64,000 nucleotides of DNA from Oscillospiraceae bacterium (GCA_009777235.1 WRMH01000001.1:186001-250000); one strand, 5' to 3'. Shown: positions 1-8,284, numbered from the stretch's first letter. Notes: generated from the sequence alone by a model not told the origin. Translations and numbers: made by a program.

Positions 1-425
1 AAACAGGCGACATAGCCATGCGTGATGAAAACGGATACTATGATGTTTTAGGACGTGCATCCGATTCGATTATCATGTCAGACGGTTCAAAGGTATATCT
101 GTTTGACATTGAGCGAGTTGTGTATAAAGACCCTGCCGTATTAGAGTGTGAGGTCGTTGGTCTTGAAATCGGCGGCAAAAAAGAGCCTATTGTACACATA
201 GTCTTAAACCCCGAGTACATAGGCAAGAATGATGAAGTCATATTGCGAGTACATAAACTGTGCCGAGAACACCTAAGCGATAACGAAATGCCGAGAGCAT
301 ATAAAATCCGTGAAGCGTTCGGCACAAACCCGATAAGCCAGAAGCGGGATTATAGGGCGTTGTTGTTAGAACACGACGGATACTATGAGGTTGCGGGGGA
401 TAGGGTGAGGGCGGTTAGGTTTTGA
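1..425 (+). CDS. AMP-forming acyl/aryl-CoA ligase-like enzyme, C-terminal part (cut by window edge)
   Basis: The open frame enters at base 3 and ends with TGA at 423-425. It encodes the last ~140 residues of an adenylate-forming enzyme: the TGD of motif A7, the GRASDSI hinge (A8), and a C-terminal ISQKRDYR stretch whose lysine should be the catalytic A10 lysine. It is nearly the same protein as the C-terminus of the complete gene at 1139-2857, with only scattered substitutions, so the two are recent duplicates. The first in-frame ATG (18) lies inside the conserved core and is not the real start; the gene begins left of the window. Substrate unknown. Confidence 0.85.
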   Translation, partial: TGDIAMRDENGYYDVLGRASDSIIMSDGSKVYLFDIERVVYKDPAVLECEVVGLEIGGKKEPIVHIVLNPEYIGKNDEVILRVHKLCREHLSDNEMPRAYKIREAFGTNPISQKRDYRALLLEHDGYYEVAGDRVRAVRF

Positions 426-488
426 GTAGCTATACTATAAATCACATGGGCGTGTTGGCTTGTCACTTTGCAGTTCCCACTACCACGC

Positions 489-755
489 TTATTCTACCAA
501 GATACTCTCAGCATACAAGGTGTCGGGGCAATAGTCAATGTCGTTAGACCAAAGGATTGACCCATAAGCTACCTTAACAGATTCAAAGAAAGCCTTGTCT
601 TGAAGCGATTTGAATACTGCGTAAGCAAACAATGGCTTAACATCGAATATACGCCGCTCTCCATTATCAAAAGTCAACTGCAAGTTATAGTCTTCCATTG
701 GCGACACTTCTGCTACACGGGGACCAAGCAACTCTCCGCAAATGATATTATCCAT
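489..755 (-). CDS. DUF2442 family protein
   Basis: An 88-residue protein with the DUF2442 pattern: PMEDYNLQLTFDNGE, then FDVKPLF, VFKSLQD, and WSNDIDYCPDTLY near the end. The ATG at 755 is chosen because AGGAGA sits just upstream; a longer frame to 812 would run into the preceding gene. It follows the DUF4160 gene by about 10 bp, and the two form a reverse-strand pair. DUF4160/DUF2442 pairs are common in bacteria and have been predicted to be toxin-antitoxin-like, but no activity can be read from the sequence. Confidence 0.8.
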   Translation of the reverse strand: MDNIICGELLGPRVAEVSPMEDYNLQLTFDNGERRIFDVKPLFAYAVFKSLQDKAFFESVKVAYGSILWSNDIDYCPDTLYAESILVE

Positions 756-765
756 ACCGCTTCTC

Positions 766-1032
766 CTAACGTAAAGGTTCAATTCTGAATATTTCCTCAC
801 CATTAATTGCAAGCCTCCAGTTGGCAGCTAAATCATCCTCATGTAGCAGCACCCATGCTTTGATAAATGCACTTTGTCTTTTGGGGAAACTCCCTGAGAT
901 TATCTCGCCGTCCAGACCGAAAACCGCTTCATACTCACCATAGAAAGCGTGAAAATGCGGCGCATTATGTTGACCTGTATCTTTCCAATTCATTTTGATA
1001 AGGATACCGTAAAACAACGATATTGTTGGCAT
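766..1032 (-). CDS. DUF4160 family protein
   Basis: A short protein beginning MPTISLFYGILIKM with the family's HNAPHFHAFYGEYEA core (histidine cluster) and a C-terminal LLHEDDLAANW...IEPL. The start at 1032 matches the usual MPTIS start; an ATG seven codons upstream (1053) is a possible alternative. It is the first gene of a two-gene reverse unit with DUF2442. The unit lies between two ligase copies that run on the other strand. Function is unproven; a mobile toxin-antitoxin-like role is an inference from how such pairs occur. Confidence 0.8.
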   Translation of the reverse strand: MPTISLFYGILIKMNWKDTGQHNAPHFHAFYGEYEAVFGLDGEIISGSFPKRQSAFIKAWVLLHEDDLAANWRLAINGEEIFRIEPLR

Positions 1033-1138
1033 TAGCCTGATGCCCCCATTCATTTATAACATAAACAACATTATATCACCATAATGGGAAGTGTACAACC
1101 TCGCAAAATCTATATATTATTGAAAGGAACACACACCA

Positions 1139-2857
1139 ATGAACCTACAAGAAATTTTCAGCAAGGACAACTCAATCTACGAAACATGGAAGTTATGCAA
1201 CGCCGACCACGCCGATTTACCCGCTATAGAGTATTTCGGCAATCAGTGGACGTTTAAGGAAACGGACGAAATGATTGACATCTACGCAAGGGCGTTCATG
1301 TCAATGCTTCCTGACAGGACGAGAACTGTCACATTCTGCGTACCGACCTTGCCGTCAACCCTTTTCGCCTTTTACGCATTAAACAAAATCGGCATACGAG
1401 CGCAGTTTGTCAGCCATACGATACTGCCGTCTGACCCGAAAGAGTACATAGACGAAACCGACACAGAGATATTATTTTTGTTTGACGGATTTTTCTCTGC
1501 CGTTGCGGGCGAAATCGTCAAAACTAATATAAAAAATATAGTGGTAGTGCCGCTATCGGACGGAATAAACACAATTTCCGATTATGTGACAGATGATATA
1601 CGTCCCTTGCTGCATAAAAACGATTCCGTGCAGAAGATTAAAGCCGCTCTGCCGCATTTGAACATTATAGCGTTAGACGATTTTGTATCAGTCGGTAAGC
1701 AAAGCACCGAAGCTGTAAAATCGGTATATAACAAAGGCGACACCGCTGTTGTACTGTACACAGGCGGTTCAACGGGTATACCGAAAGGGGTTGAGAAGAC
1801 TAATGAAGAGTTTATCGATATGGCAAGAATTTACTTGCAAGCGAATTACTTTGATTATAAAACTCGAGACAGAAACCTAATATTAATTCCTCCGAACCAC
1901 CCCACCAGTTTTGTTTTAGGCTGTGTTGTACCATGGTTTATCGGGACAACACAAGTATTGCAACCAATTTACAGCAAAGACAATTTCGCGAATGATTTGT
2001 ACTATCTCAAAGCTCAAAGCACTATTGCTGCGCCAAGTCATTTTGCGACATTACCTTTATGCAATTTGCCTGATGGCGCATTATCACATGTGCGAATATT
2101 GTTTTGCGGAGGCGAACTTGTAACACCTGAATTGGCAACAGCAGTGAACAAAACACTTAAACGGTTAAAGAGCCAAAGTCAGCATATGGTTGTTGGATAT
2201 GGAATGGCTGAACTTGGACCGCTGACGCACCTTTCCTATGGTGTTCCGGAATTACTGAACAGGGTTGGCAAACCAATTCCGGAAGTAATTGCTCGTATAG
2301 TTGACGATAACGGAAACATTTTAGGCGACAACACTCGCGGAAACCTTGAAATCAAATCCCCCTGCCGAATGAAAGGTTACTTCAAACAACCCGAACTGAC
2401 AAAAGCGTTTTTCACCGAGGACGGATTCGCGAAAACAGGTGACATAGCCGTGCGTGATGAAAACGGATATTATGACGTTTTGGGACGGGCATCTGATTCA
2501 ATTATCATGTCAGACGGCTCAAAGGTGTATCTGTTTGATATTGAGCGAGTGGTGTATAAAGACCCTGCGGTCTTAGAGTGTGAAGTAGTCGGGCTTGAAA
2601 TCGGCGACAAAAAAGAGCCTATTGTACACATTGTCTTAAACCCCGAGTACATAGGCAAGAATGATGAAGTTATATTGAGGGCACATAAACTGTGTCGCGA
2701 ACACCTTAGCGTAAATGAAATGCCGAGAGCCTACAAAATCCGTGAAGCGTTCGGCACAAACCCGATTAGCACGAAACGGGATTATAGGTCGTTGCTGTCA
2801 GAACACGACGGGTACTATGAAATCACGGGGGATAGCGTGAGGGCGGTTAGGTTTTGA
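1139..2857 (+). CDS. AMP-forming ligase (ANL superfamily), complete copy
   Basis: A 572-residue adenylate-forming enzyme. Visible motifs: A3 phosphate loop LYTGGSTGIPKG (~206-217), A5 GYGMAELG (~353-360), A7 TGD (433-435), hinge arginine R450 in GRASDS, and A10-like lysine in STKRDYR (~K546). Enzymes of this fold activate a carboxylate with ATP and usually pass it to CoA or a carrier thiol. No carrier, thioesterase or condensation domain is attached, and the substrate cannot be deduced. The start is ATG after GAAAGGAA. The same leader plus first ~16-20 codons recurs at 3760 and 4814 as relics, and the 3' third recurs at 1-425, so this gene belongs to a locally duplicated family. Confidence 0.9.
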   Translation: MNLQEIFSKDNSIYETWKLCNADHADLPAIEYFGNQWTFKETDEMIDIYARAFMSMLPDRTRTVTFCVPTLPSTLFAFYALNKIGIRAQFVSHTILPSDPKEYIDETDTEILFLFDGFFSAVAGEIVKTNIKNIVVVPLSDGINTISDYVTDDIRPLLHKNDSVQKIKAALPHLNIIALDDFVSVGKQSTEAVKSVYNKGDTAVVLYTGGSTGIPKGVEKTNEEFIDMARIYLQANYFDYKTRDRNLILIPPNHPTSFVLGCVVPWFIGTTQVLQPIYSKDNFANDLYYLKAQSTIAAPSHFATLPLCNLPDGALSHVRILFCGGELVTPELATAVNKTLKRLKSQSQHMVVGYGMAELGPLTHLSYGVPELLNRVGKPIPEVIARIVDDNGNILGDNTRGNLEIKSPCRMKGYFKQPELTKAFFTEDGFAKTGDIAVRDENGYYDVLGRASDSIIMSDGSKVYLFDIERVVYKDPAVLECEVVGLEIGDKKEPIVHIVLNPEYIGKNDEVILRAHKLCREHLSVNEMPRAYKIREAFGTNPISTKRDYRSLLSEHDGYYEITGDSVRAVRF

Positions 2858-2858
2858 G

Positions 2859-3356
2859 CTACCTTATTCTCAAATCAGGCGAAACTGCATTTACACTTTT
2901 GCAACGCAAGTAATCAAAAACCTCCGGCTGTGGGTTTGAAGCAAAATAAATCTTGTCGGATTCTGTGTCAATATGATACTTAAAATAATCAATCACATTC
3001 AATCCCAAAATATCCATGTCGGTATCATCGTGCGGAACTGCCGCTTTCACGCCTGTCAGGAATCTCCCGCCTATGACAAATCCGGGCAACTCTTTCAAGT
3101 CCGCCAAGCGTTTTCCCGCAAATCCTGATAAAGGTATGTCGTGTTGTATAGTATAGGAGTCCAAAAACCCGAAAATCGCAGCGGTCTTTCGTGTGATAAC
3201 TGTCAGAAAAGCACCTGTATCAAAGACAAAGTCTATGTCGTGGTTGGCGTAGCTATCATATTCAAAGAAAGCAGGTATGCTCAGATGATAGTGTCCGTCA
3301 TCCCTAAGCGGTAGGGTATCCTCAAAGGTGTGAATAAATGTTAGCTGATTGGTCAT
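2859..3356 (-). CDS. Retropepsin-like aspartic protease
   Basis: A 165-residue single-domain protein with the catalytic DTGA motif in FVFDTGAFLTVITRKTA (~residues 46-49) and the second hallmark DILGLNVIDYF (~115-125), as in clan AA retropepsin-like proteases. One such domain per chain implies a homodimer active site. There is no signal peptide or membrane segment, so it should be cytoplasmic. Its start overlaps the stop of the upstream small gene by 4 bp (ATGA), indicating translational coupling. It converges on the ligase gene with only one base between the stop codons. The target is unknown. Confidence 0.75.
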   Translation of the reverse strand: MTNQLTFIHTFEDTLPLRDDGHYHLSIPAFFEYDSYANHDIDFVFDTGAFLTVITRKTAAIFGFLDSYTIQHDIPLSGFAGKRLADLKELPGFVIGGRFLTGVKAAVPHDDTDMDILGLNVIDYFKYHIDTESDKIYFASNPQPEVFDYLRCKSVNAVSPDLRIR

Positions 3357-3655
3357 GCGTTTTCCTCCACAAACCTAAGCGCGGATATAAAACTCCTGTT
3401 TGGCAAAAGGCTCATCCCCATGCTTGGTGCATATCCTTCAGCTTTGTACTTCTCGTAAATCCCATCCTCAACTCCGTCATAAGGCACAGAGCCGATGATG
3501 ACGGGAATCCCGCCAAGAAGTTCTCCACGAGAGGTTTCTGTAGGTTCGGAGCGTTCAACATTCACGATGAAAACCCAATAACCTTTGTACAATCGCTCAA
3601 CTTCTCCGATTGGGAGCGGCTCTGTATGGTCTAAGAGTTTGTATGTATTTTTCAT
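3353..3655 (-). CDS. Unrecognised small protein coupled to a retropepsin-like protease
   Basis: A 100-residue protein that I do not recognise. It starts at ATG 3655 with GAGGTGA upstream; a TTG one codon earlier is less likely. Features: N-terminal YKLLDHTEPLPIGEVERLYKGYWVFIVN, a glycine-rich LLGGIPVIIG and a C-terminal RSFISALRFVEENA helix. It is acidic and soluble, with no cysteines and no signal peptide. It overlaps the protease gene by 4 bp, so it is probably a partner, substrate or regulator of that protease (inference). Confidence 0.6.
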   Translation of the reverse strand: MKNTYKLLDHTEPLPIGEVERLYKGYWVFIVNVERSEPTETSRGELLGGIPVIIGSVPYDGVEDGIYEKYKAEGYAPSMGMSLLPNRSFISALRFVEENA

Positions 3656-3759
3656 CAAAGCTCACCTCGCTAACACTTATGTTAATCCTTATACCCGTAT
3701 TATATCCTGCTCACAGAGAATCCGCAACAGCAATAATCCGATTCAAATATGAAAAACAC

Positions 3760-3852
3760 GAAAGGAAACACACACCAATGAACCTACAAGAAATTTTCAG
3801 CAAAGACAACTCAATCTGCGAAACATGGCGGCTATGCAAAGTGCGTTTTTAA
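3760..3852 (+). pseudogene. 5' relic of the ligase gene (leader plus ~20 codons)
   Basis: The leader GAAAGGAAACACACACCA and an ATG at 3778 are followed by codons for MNLQEIFSKDNSI, nearly identical to the intact ligase at 1139. Similarity stops after ETWRLC and the frame ends at TAA 3850-3852, giving at most a 24-residue peptide. It looks like the left end of a ligase copy whose body was deleted. The ribosome site is intact, so a micropeptide could still be translated. Confidence 0.75.
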
Positions 3853-3894
3853 GATAGCAATTATGGAATGAAAACTTGAAGCAACAACCCGTAT

Positions 3895-4053
3895 TTACTC
3901 CGTAGGTGAAGTTTCCTCTTCCTCGTCTGTATGCGCTAACAATCTTCGCACAGCTTGCAAGGGCGCAAATGCTTTAATTTTCCGAGCGTTATCAAGTGCT
4001 TTTACCATGTGATGTTTGTCCTCATAAATCAAGAAAAAGCACGTACTCTGCAC
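3895..4053 (-). pseudogene. Possible gene fragment, unrecognised
   Basis: A reverse-strand frame from GTG 4053 (or ATG 4008) to TAA 3895-3897 encodes CFFLIYEDKHHMVKAL followed by a basic helix and an acidic tail. Composition looks protein-like, but there is no good ribosome site and a stop lies directly before the GTG. It may be the C-terminal stub of a gene lost when this patch was rearranged. I do not recognise the family. The rest of 3853-4169 shows nothing else. Confidence 0.3.
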
Positions 4054-4169
4054 TTATTCATGTCAACCAAATCTTTTTGAGTGCGAGTAAAAACATTGTT
4101 AGGGTGAGGGATTGAGGAGAAGTGTACAGGGTGATTGCGTAAGGTTACTTGCCGAAGTATATTAATTTA

Positions 4170-4463
4170 TCAAAAAGCTAAGTCGCTGTGTGTTCCTGTC
4201 CGAGTAAGTGTCAGAACCAAGATATCGTCCTCTTTCCTGTAAACGAGCAACCAATCTCCGGCTATATGACACTCCCGATAACCCGCCCAATCGCCCACGA
4301 GAGCATGGTCACGATTTTTCTCCGGTAAAGGTTTTCCATCGGCTAACAGTAAGATAATATCACGCAAGGATTGAATATGATAACCGCGTTTTTTAGCAAG
4401 GCGATAGTCTTTCTTGAAGCGAGATGTTTGCTTTACCTCATATATTGTTTTACTCATCGGCAT
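4170..4463 (-). CDS. YafQ-type RelE-superfamily mRNA interferase toxin
   Basis: A 97-residue toxin (95 if ATG 4457 is used). YafQ hallmarks: SRFKKDYRLAKKRG near the N-terminus, the HALVGDWAGYRECHIAGDWLL core carrying the family histidines and aspartate, LVYRKEDD, and the terminal GTHSDLAF with the presumed catalytic histidine. Known YafQ proteins cleave mRNA on the ribosome. It overlaps the upstream antitoxin gene by 14 bp. This type II module lies between two ligase relics. Confidence 0.88.
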   Translation of the reverse strand: MPMSKTIYEVKQTSRFKKDYRLAKKRGYHIQSLRDIILLLADGKPLPEKNRDHALVGDWAGYRECHIAGDWLLVYRKEDDILVLTLTRTGTHSDLAF

Positions 4464-4731
4464 CCAAGTCCTTAAATAGCTCGTCCATATCGCGATACCC
4501 TTTTACAGATGAATCCCGACTGATACGCTCGGCTTCTGCCATAGCTGCAAGAGTCTCTGCGTTTGGGCGCGAAGGGCGCAGGTCAAAAGGCAGCCCCCCT
4601 ATGTTGCAGGATTGATGGATAAATACTGTGACCGCTTCTGCAAGAGACAGTCCGTAGTGTGAATAAACTGCCTCCGCAGTTTTTTTGATGTCAGAATCTA
4701 AACGGATATTCAAGCTCGCTGTTTTAGGCAT
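4450..4731 (-). CDS. DinJ/RelB-family antitoxin
   Basis: A 93-residue antitoxin. The N-terminal ASLNIRLDSDIKKTAEAVY is the ribbon-helix-helix DNA-binding part, LSLAEAVTVFIHQS is the dimer helix, and the acidic C-terminus (MDELFKDLDADE) should wrap the toxin. Gene order antitoxin-toxin with overlap is classic for dinJ-yafQ, and the complex normally represses its own promoter, which would lie just right of 4731. Confidence 0.88.
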   Translation of the reverse strand: MPKTASLNIRLDSDIKKTAEAVYSHYGLSLAEAVTVFIHQSCNIGGLPFDLRPSRPNAETLAAMAEAERISRDSSVKGYRDMDELFKDLDADE

Positions 4732-4813
4732 AATAATGCACCTCCGCCGCTATTTTACCGCAAACCGTTCACAATTGCAACCATTTGATTGTGATACAAA
4801 AGTTTAAAACTGC

Positions 4814-4882
4814 GAAAGGAAACACACACCAATGAACCTACAAGAAATTTTCAGCAAGGATAACTCAATCTACGAAACATGA
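4814..4882 (+). pseudogene. Second 5' relic of the ligase gene
   Basis: The same GAAAGGAAACACACACCA leader and ATG (4832) recur, followed by 16 codons (MNLQEIFSKDNSIYET) and an immediate TGA at 4880-4882. Only the first ~50 bases of coding sequence survive; from there the sequence turns AT-rich and unrelated. Confidence 0.75.
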
Positions 4883-5000
4883 CGCTTTACGCGAATTATT
4901 TTTCGTTTTTTAGAAAATTCTGTGAAAAAGGTAATTACTGCACAAAAACAACGCCAAAGAGCTAACTATGGTGAAAACGGTATTCACATTTAACCTTTTT

Positions 5001-5033
5001 CATGATATAATGATTGCTACGCAATCATTATAT
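5001..5033 (+). repeat. Palindromic hairpin with TATAAT shoulder (copy 1)
   Basis: A perfect 13-bp inverted repeat, ATATAATGATTGC / GCAATCATTATAT, with a 3-base loop, preceded by CATG and followed by AGGCGATTTT. A sister copy at 9970-10001 keeps the outer arms and the downstream GATTTT but has a different, still perfectly paired, inner stem. The left arm carries an extended -10 box (TGATATAAT), so it may be a promoter whose first transcribed bases fold, or a small mobile palindrome. The rest of the gene-free stretch 4883-5161 holds only this, the next palindrome, and a GTTTCC/GGAAAC hairpin near 5075. Confidence 0.6.
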
Positions 5034-5103
5034 AGGCGATTTTAGTCCTTTTTCTCGCCGCTTGCGCGACACCAGTTTCCTGCGGGAAACGAAAAGATGA
5101 CGC

Positions 5104-5129
5104 ATTATATCATGTAAACATGATATAAT
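5104..5129 (+). promoter_or_regulatory. Palindrome with extended -10 box upstream of the surface-protein gene
   Basis: ATTATATCATG and CATGATATAAT form an 11-bp inverted repeat around TAAA. The right arm contains TGATATAAT (extended -10, TATAAT 5124-5129), about 32 bp before the GTG of the downstream gene, giving a short leader. The CATGATATAAT word is shared with 5001 and 9970. No convincing -35 is visible. The dyad could also be an operator. Confidence 0.45.
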
Positions 5130-5161
5130 CCTACACAACAAACTTCGAAAAGTAAAAAGAG

Positions 5162-8100
5162 GTGGTCACAATAAAAAAGTCAAGCAATGCGCCGGTCGCA
5201 AAAGCCGATAAGAACAAAAAACCGTCACGGACAATATCGGTGCTCACTGCCACTCTCCTCGTGCTTGGAATTATATCGTTTCCGGCTCCGATAACAAAGG
5301 CCGCCGACGCCGACGCTTTGGCAGCGCAAATAAATGCCGTCAGCGGACTTGCAGCCGCAGTTGGCGGCTCAAATGTGACAGTCACGGGAACAGCCCATCG
5401 CACCTCGGGTCTTTCCCTCAGTATTGACAGCGACGTTACGGTAATTTGGTGCGCGACGCTGACAGGAAACATCACGGCAAACAATTACCTCTTGACCTTA
5501 TCAGGCGGCGGTAAATTTGAACTTGGCGACGACGGCACTGATGGCAGCCTTAGCGTCACCTCCGGTGCCGGAGGTACGGCATATATTTCAGGCGCGGTTA
5601 CATTAGACGTTAAAAACGGCATAATAAATAGCCCGGGGTCGGGCTCTGCGGTCACTGTCGCCGCGGGAGTCCAAGACGCCTATATATATGTGCGTTCCAA
5701 TGGTATAATACGCTCCGTGCCGAACGGTTATGCCATCAATGACGGCAGCGGGATGACAGCAAGCGACAACAACACACAAATTTTTGTCTATGGGTTGGTG
5801 GAGTCGGGCAGCGCCTGCGCCATCCGCTCCACAGGTATGAAATCCAAAGTTACGGTATATCCAGGCGGCGTGGTGAGAAATAACGCCGCGAGCAATACAA
5901 ACTCCACTATCTATATGAACTATAACGGTTCCCTTGCGGAGGCGAATTATATTGATAATATTATAATTAATGGCGGCCTGGTGGAGACAATAAATACGGG
6001 AAATCAAAGCTATGTCCTGCAATCGTCTCAAAACATTCTTGTTTCAGGAGGCGAGGTAAAAGCAATAGCGGGACGCGCCATAAACCTTGTCGGCTTATAT
6101 TCTACGGCTACCGTCACGGGCGGCAAAGTATCTACGGTATCCGGCACGGCAATCAGCACGGCGACGACCACCTTAGACGAAGTCGAAAACGCTAAAGTAG
6201 TCATCTCGGGGGGCACGGTTGAGGCGACGGGAAGCGGCACGGCGGTGCGGATAACGGGCGCAAACAGCACAGTAACTGTAAGCGGCGGCGATACAAAAGT
6301 CATTGCGGCAAGCTCTCTTGCCATTGACGCTTCGGGTCGTCCGTCAACTTTGCCAACGTCGGTCAACATTTCAGGAGGTCTTGTATTTGCTTGGGGCAAC
6401 GCGATAAACAAGGTCGTCAGCCCCGAAGCCAAGCTAAATCACACGGGCGGCACTATCGTGGCGTGGAACACAACGAGCGGCACGGGCGAATACGATTACA
6501 TACAAGGAAAAAGCAACGATTTGACAATGCTTCCGGCAGCCTCAGTGACGTGGGACAACGAGCCTTCAACCGGCGATACCAACGGCGGAATACGATATGG
6601 CACATCATCACTGTTTCACGCGCTCGACGTCACCGTAATCCGGGAGGCTCATATTTTGACGATAGTAAACGGAACGGACGATGGCGGACAAACTTCTATA
6701 GCGGTAAAAAATGGAGATCCGGTAACTATCATAGCCCGCGATGATGTTCCAATCAATCATGATATTGTCGGTCCTTCTCCAGATACCATTTATAATTATC
6801 CAATCAACGGGGATAAATTTGCAAAATGGGTGAGTAGCTCGGGCGGGACGTTCGGCAGCGACAGTGCGTCCACGACTACTTTTGAAATGCCGGGCCATGA
6901 TGTCACCGTCACGGCGGAGTATAATCCCCATTATTTGCTACATGTGGCAGGGGGAAGCATAGACAGCCCCAGAAATTTCTACACCGGGGGCGGCTACTCA
7001 GCATCTTATGGCTACTACGCGCCCGACGATATAATAACAATAACTAAAAACTCCGGCTACGGTGAATGGAACGCAAATGATGGCGTTACGGTGCCGACCC
7101 TTTTAGGATATAACTATACGTTCACAATGCCGGATTTGCCCGTTGACTTAATAGCCAAACATCCCTCAGACTCGAGCCCCATCTCCCCGAACGCATTTTC
7201 CACAAAATACACGACCACCGCAGATGACGGCACTATTATTTCAACAACCGCTGGTGTCTCCGTTAATTACACCAGCTATGAAAGTTTTGCGGGAACGGGG
7301 CTGAACATTATAGCCGAGCCGCCGGCGACAGGCTATGAATTTGCGGGGTGGAAGTCGTCAGGCGGAGGAACATTTATAGACGCAAGCTCTGCGGCGACGG
7401 TATTTATCACGCCGCCCGAAGATGTTACCATAACCGCATATTTTGCCGAAAAAACCTACACGCTCACAGTTGAGGACGGCAGCGGCTCGCAAGAATCCAT
7501 CAAGGAGGGTGCGTCCGCGCACATAACCGCAAACGCGGCGCCTGAAGGCATGAGTTTTAGCTGCTGGACGATTGACGAGGGCGGAGGGGAATTTTCTGAT
7601 GATAACGGCTCGTTTGAGGACGAGGCGGACTTTATTATGCCCGACAGCAATGTGACAATATCGGCTCACTATGAATACATAAACTATGAGCTTACCGTTA
7701 TAGACGGACAGGACGTTTTTGGAGAGGGCAGCTATCATTTTGGCGAGGGTGTGCTTGTTTCCGCAGATCCGCCGGAGCCCGGCCTTAGCTTTACCGGCTG
7801 GATCATCGTCACAGGGAGCGGCTCGTTTAGTAACCGCAGCGCGTCGGAAACAATCTTTTATATGCCCGCAAGCGATGCGACCATAAGGGCGACATATGGG
7901 GCGCCCGGTCAGGGAGGCGAAACGCCCGAGCCCGCGGAGGAACCCGACCCACTATGCCCCATACACGGAGAAGACCCCGACCCCGATTGCCCCGACTGTC
8001 CGCCGATAACGCCGCCGACGCCGGAGCCGCCGTGCCCCATACACGGGGGGGGCGAGTCCGACCCCGACTGCCCGGAATGTATTAACAGCGGAGCGGGCGG

Positions 8101-8284
8101 CGAATCGGCGCGCGATACCGATACCCGGGACGGTGACGGTACGGACGTTGCAGTGCCCAAAACCGACGCCCAAAGCAATATGAAATTATGGTTTGCGCTT
8201 TGCGCCCTGTCTGCCATAGCCGCCACCGCATCCGCAATTTTACTTCGTTTCCGTCACCCAAAAAAGCAAAAAATAATTGATTGA
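5162..8284 (+). CDS. Large membrane-anchored surface protein with beta-helix and InlB-like repeats
   Basis: 1040 residues: a signal peptide (basic start, hydrophobic ~20-40, cleavage near TKAADA); a glycine/threonine/valine-rich region of short repeats typical of right-handed beta-helices (~60-470); about five ~80-residue InlB B-type/MucBP-like repeats with the pattern LTV.DG...G.....A....GW....GGGTF....A..F.MP..DVTITA.Y (~495-930); a proline-rich linker with two CPIHG(G/E) and two DCP(D/E)C motifs (~945-1000); and a C-terminal membrane helix with a basic tail. It is probably an adhesin or envelope protein. GTG 5162 is the only usable start, but AGAGGTGG is ideally spaced from an in-frame ATA at 5171, suggesting an ATG-to-ATA change or a non-standard start. 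Confidence 0.85.
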   Translation: MVTIKKSSNAPVAKADKNKKPSRTISVLTATLLVLGIISFPAPITKAADADALAAQINAVSGLAAAVGGSNVTVTGTAHRTSGLSLSIDSDVTVIWCATLTGNITANNYLLTLSGGGKFELGDDGTDGSLSVTSGAGGTAYISGAVTLDVKNGIINSPGSGSAVTVAAGVQDAYIYVRSNGIIRSVPNGYAINDGSGMTASDNNTQIFVYGLVESGSACAIRSTGMKSKVTVYPGGVVRNNAASNTNSTIYMNYNGSLAEANYIDNIIINGGLVETINTGNQSYVLQSSQNILVSGGEVKAIAGRAINLVGLYSTATVTGGKVSTVSGTAISTATTTLDEVENAKVVISGGTVEATGSGTAVRITGANSTVTVSGGDTKVIAASSLAIDASGRPSTLPTSVNISGGLVFAWGNAINKVVSPEAKLNHTGGTIVAWNTTSGTGEYDYIQGKSNDLTMLPAASVTWDNEPSTGDTNGGIRYGTSSLFHALDVTVIREAHILTIVNGTDDGGQTSIAVKNGDPVTIIARDDVPINHDIVGPSPDTIYNYPINGDKFAKWVSSSGGTFGSDSASTTTFEMPGHDVTVTAEYNPHYLLHVAGGSIDSPRNFYTGGGYSASYGYYAPDDIITITKNSGYGEWNANDGVTVPTLLGYNYTFTMPDLPVDLIAKHPSDSSPISPNAFSTKYTTTADDGTIISTTAGVSVNYTSYESFAGTGLNIIAEPPATGYEFAGWKSSGGGTFIDASSAATVFITPPEDVTITAYFAEKTYTLTVEDGSGSQESIKEGASAHITANAAPEGMSFSCWTIDEGGGEFSDDNGSFEDEADFIMPDSNVTISAHYEYINYELTVIDGQDVFGEGSYHFGEGVLVSADPPEPGLSFTGWIIVTGSGSFSNRSASETIFYMPASDATIRATYGAPGQGGETPEPAEEPDPLCPIHGEDPDPDCPDCPPITPPTPEPPCPIHGGGESDPDCPECINSGAGGESARDTDTRDGDGTDVAVPKTDAQSNMKLWFALCALSAIAATASAILLRFRHPKKQKIID

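Noticed and set aside
5115-5160. Full sigma-A promoter with -35 before the surface protein
   Set aside because: Only the extended -10 is convincing; no TTGACA-like box is present at 16-18 bp spacing.
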